Notes under the pieces: model-generated
What the model saw: only the letters and a program-made list of their open reading frames with translations
Database searches by the model: none
What the model was told of the DNA's origin: nothing
From: Catalinimonas alkaloidigena
GTDB lineage: Bacteria; Bacteroidota; Bacteroidia; Cytophagales; Cyclobacteriaceae
Direction of reading: 5' to 3'
Length of the DNA: 64,000 nucleotides
Assembly (NCBI RefSeq): GCF_029504655.1
Contig: NZ_JAQFIL010000001.1
Span: 6,453,001-6,517,000, forward strand
Made by a program: the position numbers and the translations under genes
Part shown: one piece after another, positions 62,770 to 64,000 of the stretch
Layout of the letters: each line of letters begins with the position of its first letter
Position numbering within the stretch: the first letter of the stretch is position 1

Positions 62770-63618
62770 TTATAAGCCTTGCATTGCTTGCAGTACTTCC
62801 AGATACAGACCGGGTTTATCCAGATTGACCAGATCGGCCTCAGACTTAATTACAGTTTTAAATTCCTCCGCAGTATTACTACTGGCATAGGCCATGATCT
62901 GTATGCCTAAAGAGTCGCAGAGCTGTACCATCTCGGGGGTGATCTCCTGCACATTACACTCTATGATATCAGCATCATATTTCTCTTTGGCTTCCATGAC
63001 TTCCTCTACGGAGTGTGCATTGATCTTAACTCTAAGCTCAGGCGCCAGCACACTAAATTCTTCAAGCATGCTATCACTCCAGAACCAAAAAAAGGTTTCA
63101 TCCTCCATATTATACTTACGCACTAGCCTGACCACTTCTTCCAGGTCGGCAGTTTTTACATCCAGATAAGCCTTAGCTTTTCCTTTGATCCAGCGCAAGT
63201 ACTCTTCCAGGCGCGGAACTTTTTCACCTGCATATGCTTCACCAAACCAGCTTCCGGCATCCAATTTGTCTATATATTCTGAAGTTCTCAGGCGTATTGG
63301 ACCCCAGCCATCTGTAGTGCGGCCTAGTCCCAGGTCGTGCATGATGTAGTGCACGCCATCCAGGCTGCGATGCACATCTATTTCCACATAGTCAACACCC
63401 AGTTCAATAGCTTTGGCAGCAGCGGCAAAAGTATTTTCAGGAGCCAGATGATTAGCGCCTCTATGCACAACTATTTCAATGGGATGCTTTTTAAGCAGGC
63501 TGGCGACAGCTTTTTCCTGTAAAGAATAATCCGGTATATACTCTTCATACACCACCTCTGAGGGAGAGCAGGCCAGGCAAGCCAGCAATAGAAATAATGA
63601 GTATTTAAAACTCCTCAT
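62770..63618 (-). CDS. Glycerophosphodiester phosphodiesterase-family lipoprotein (282 aa)
   Basis: It hydrolyses glycerophosphodiesters to glycerol 3-phosphate and an alcohol, in the envelope. The start is ATG at 63618 (MRSFKYSLFLLLACLACSPS, lipid on Cys17); the longer frame to 63651 is unlikely. GDPD motifs are complete: VVHRGANHLAPENTFAAAAKAIELGVDYVEIDVHRSLDGVHYIMHDLGLGRTTDG, with the catalytic His pair and Glu-Ile-Asp metal ligands, and later VPRLEEYLRWIKGKAKAYLDVK. The length is typical. It may recover phosphate or act on teichoic-like lipids. Confidence 0.9.
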   Translation of the reverse strand: MRSFKYSLFLLLACLACSPSEVVYEEYIPDYSLQEKAVASLLKKHPIEIVVHRGANHLAPENTFAAAAKAIELGVDYVEIDVHRSLDGVHYIMHDLGLGRTTDGWGPIRLRTSEYIDKLDAGSWFGEAYAGEKVPRLEEYLRWIKGKAKAYLDVKTADLEEVVRLVRKYNMEDETFFWFWSDSMLEEFSVLAPELRVKINAHSVEEVMEAKEKYDADIIECNVQEITPEMVQLCDSLGIQIMAYASSNTAEEFKTVIKSEADLVNLDKPGLYLEVLQAMQGL

Positions 63619-63640
63619 AGTTTTATTTAGCGCGTAAAAA

Positions 63641-63664
63641 AGGTCTGACAAATTTGCCAGACCT
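63641..63664 (-). repeat. Palindromic hairpin upstream of the phosphodiesterase gene
   Basis: AGGTCTGACAAA and TTTGCCAGACCT pair except at one position. It follows the stop of no gene on the plus strand and lies between the edge gene's end (63707) and the phosphodiesterase start, so it is a probable terminator of the edge gene on the minus strand. Confidence 0.5.
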
Positions 63665-63706
63665 CAATATAATATCTTACAATATCAACACTTTTTATTC
63701 CAACAT

Positions 63707-64000
63707 CTAGTTGATGCGCATATCCCTTGTATTGATCAGGGCGCCAGCTCCTTTGATGGCTGCCTGCGCACTGGGGACTACCTCACTGAAGTTTTCTTCA
63801 TCAGCTGCATTCACCTGTGCTATCTCCCTATCCAGTTTTTCCAGATAGGTCTTATACTTTTCAATATTGCCTTCAATGACACTTTCATCACTTTGATCTC
63901 CCGGCTTTGCTTCCAGCGCTCTCACCTGGTTTTCCAGTTCTGTTTTGTGAAGGTTCAGGGTAGACAATAGCTTCTGCTTATCTAGCCTAAAAACGCCTGT
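63707..64000 (-). CDS. Partial gene at window edge, coiled-coil protein (C-terminal 97 residues)
   Basis: The frame stays open to the end of the window, so the N-terminus lies outside. The visible part is heptad-rich: LSTLNLHKTELENQVRALEA, then EGNIEKYKTYLEKLDREIAQ, which predicts two long helices forming a coiled coil. It ends SAQAAIKGAGALINTRDMRIN. I do not recognise the family. The in-frame TTG at 63967 is not needed as a start. Confidence 0.6.
   Translation of the reverse strand, partial: TGVFRLDKQKLLSTLNLHKTELENQVRALEAKPGDQSDESVIEGNIEKYKTYLEKLDREIAQVNAADEENFSEVVPSAQAAIKGAGALINTRDMRIN

Noticed and set aside
1..64000. CRISPR arrays, tRNA or rRNA genes, phage integrase or attachment sites
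   Set aside because: Looked for regularly spaced repeats, cloverleaf-like segments and integrase motifs and saw none that hold up by eye.

Overview
The window looks like a chromosome segment of a Bacteroidota bacterium, most likely order Cytophagales. The signs are a SusC/SusD pair with a hybrid two-component regulator, the type IX secretion protein PorV, many lipoproteins with Bacteroidota-style lipoboxes, several large FtsX-type permeases (two with the N-terminal prefix domain typical of this phylum), and weak or absent Shine-Dalgarno sequences. I cannot name the genus. No rRNA, tRNA or CRISPR array was seen.

Layout. 1-570 holds a tandem pair of almost identical 51-residue lipoprotein-like peptides and a 33-residue membrane peptide. 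571-6433 is housekeeping: an M20 amidohydrolase, PEP carboxykinase, a CaCA cation exchanger and an SLC13-type anion symporter. 6434-10400 is an accessory patch: a MazF/PemK-type toxin with its antitoxin, a remnant of an XRE regulator, an orphan Rhs C-terminal tip with a HELQH metalloprotease motif, and a small lipoprotein gene cut in two by a complete IS4-family element with 16-bp ends and a 9-bp target duplication. 10495-11451 is a second CaCA exchanger. 11921-17760 encodes three proteins of the planctomycete-like cytochrome/DUF1553/DUF1501 type, followed by a sugar/drug-type permease, a pseudouridine synthase, a secreted M20 peptidase and two small envelope proteins (to 22297).

22522-37588 contains four paralogous FtsX permeases without an ATPase gene. 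Two of them sit in an operon with a PadR repressor. Between the first and second lies a probable transferred pair: an 832-residue protein of unknown function and an AT-rich gene for a candidate PD-(D/E)XK nuclease. 37760-38781 is a MarR regulator and a small membrane protein, separated by two near-identical palindromes that are probably MarR operators.

39046-51012 is a complete fructan-use locus: a hybrid sensor with a sugar-binding periplasmic domain, a sugar MFS transporter, a fructokinase, SusC, SusD and a GH32 lipoprotein. The expected flow is SusCD import of oligofructan, periplasmic cleavage to fructose by GH32, sensing of fructose by the hybrid regulator, inner-membrane uptake by the MFS protein and phosphorylation by the kinase. 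51183-52951 carries an isolated HEPN-type candidate defence gene and a GIY-YIG gene with a palindromic repeat beside it. 52957-64000 is mostly envelope carbohydrate and metabolite enzymes: GH92 mannosidase, a PHP hydrolase, an amidohydrolase, a Tat-exported alpha/alpha-barrel-like protein, PorV, a Gfo/Idh/MocA oxidoreductase, a glycerophosphodiesterase-like lipoprotein and a partial coiled-coil gene at the edge.
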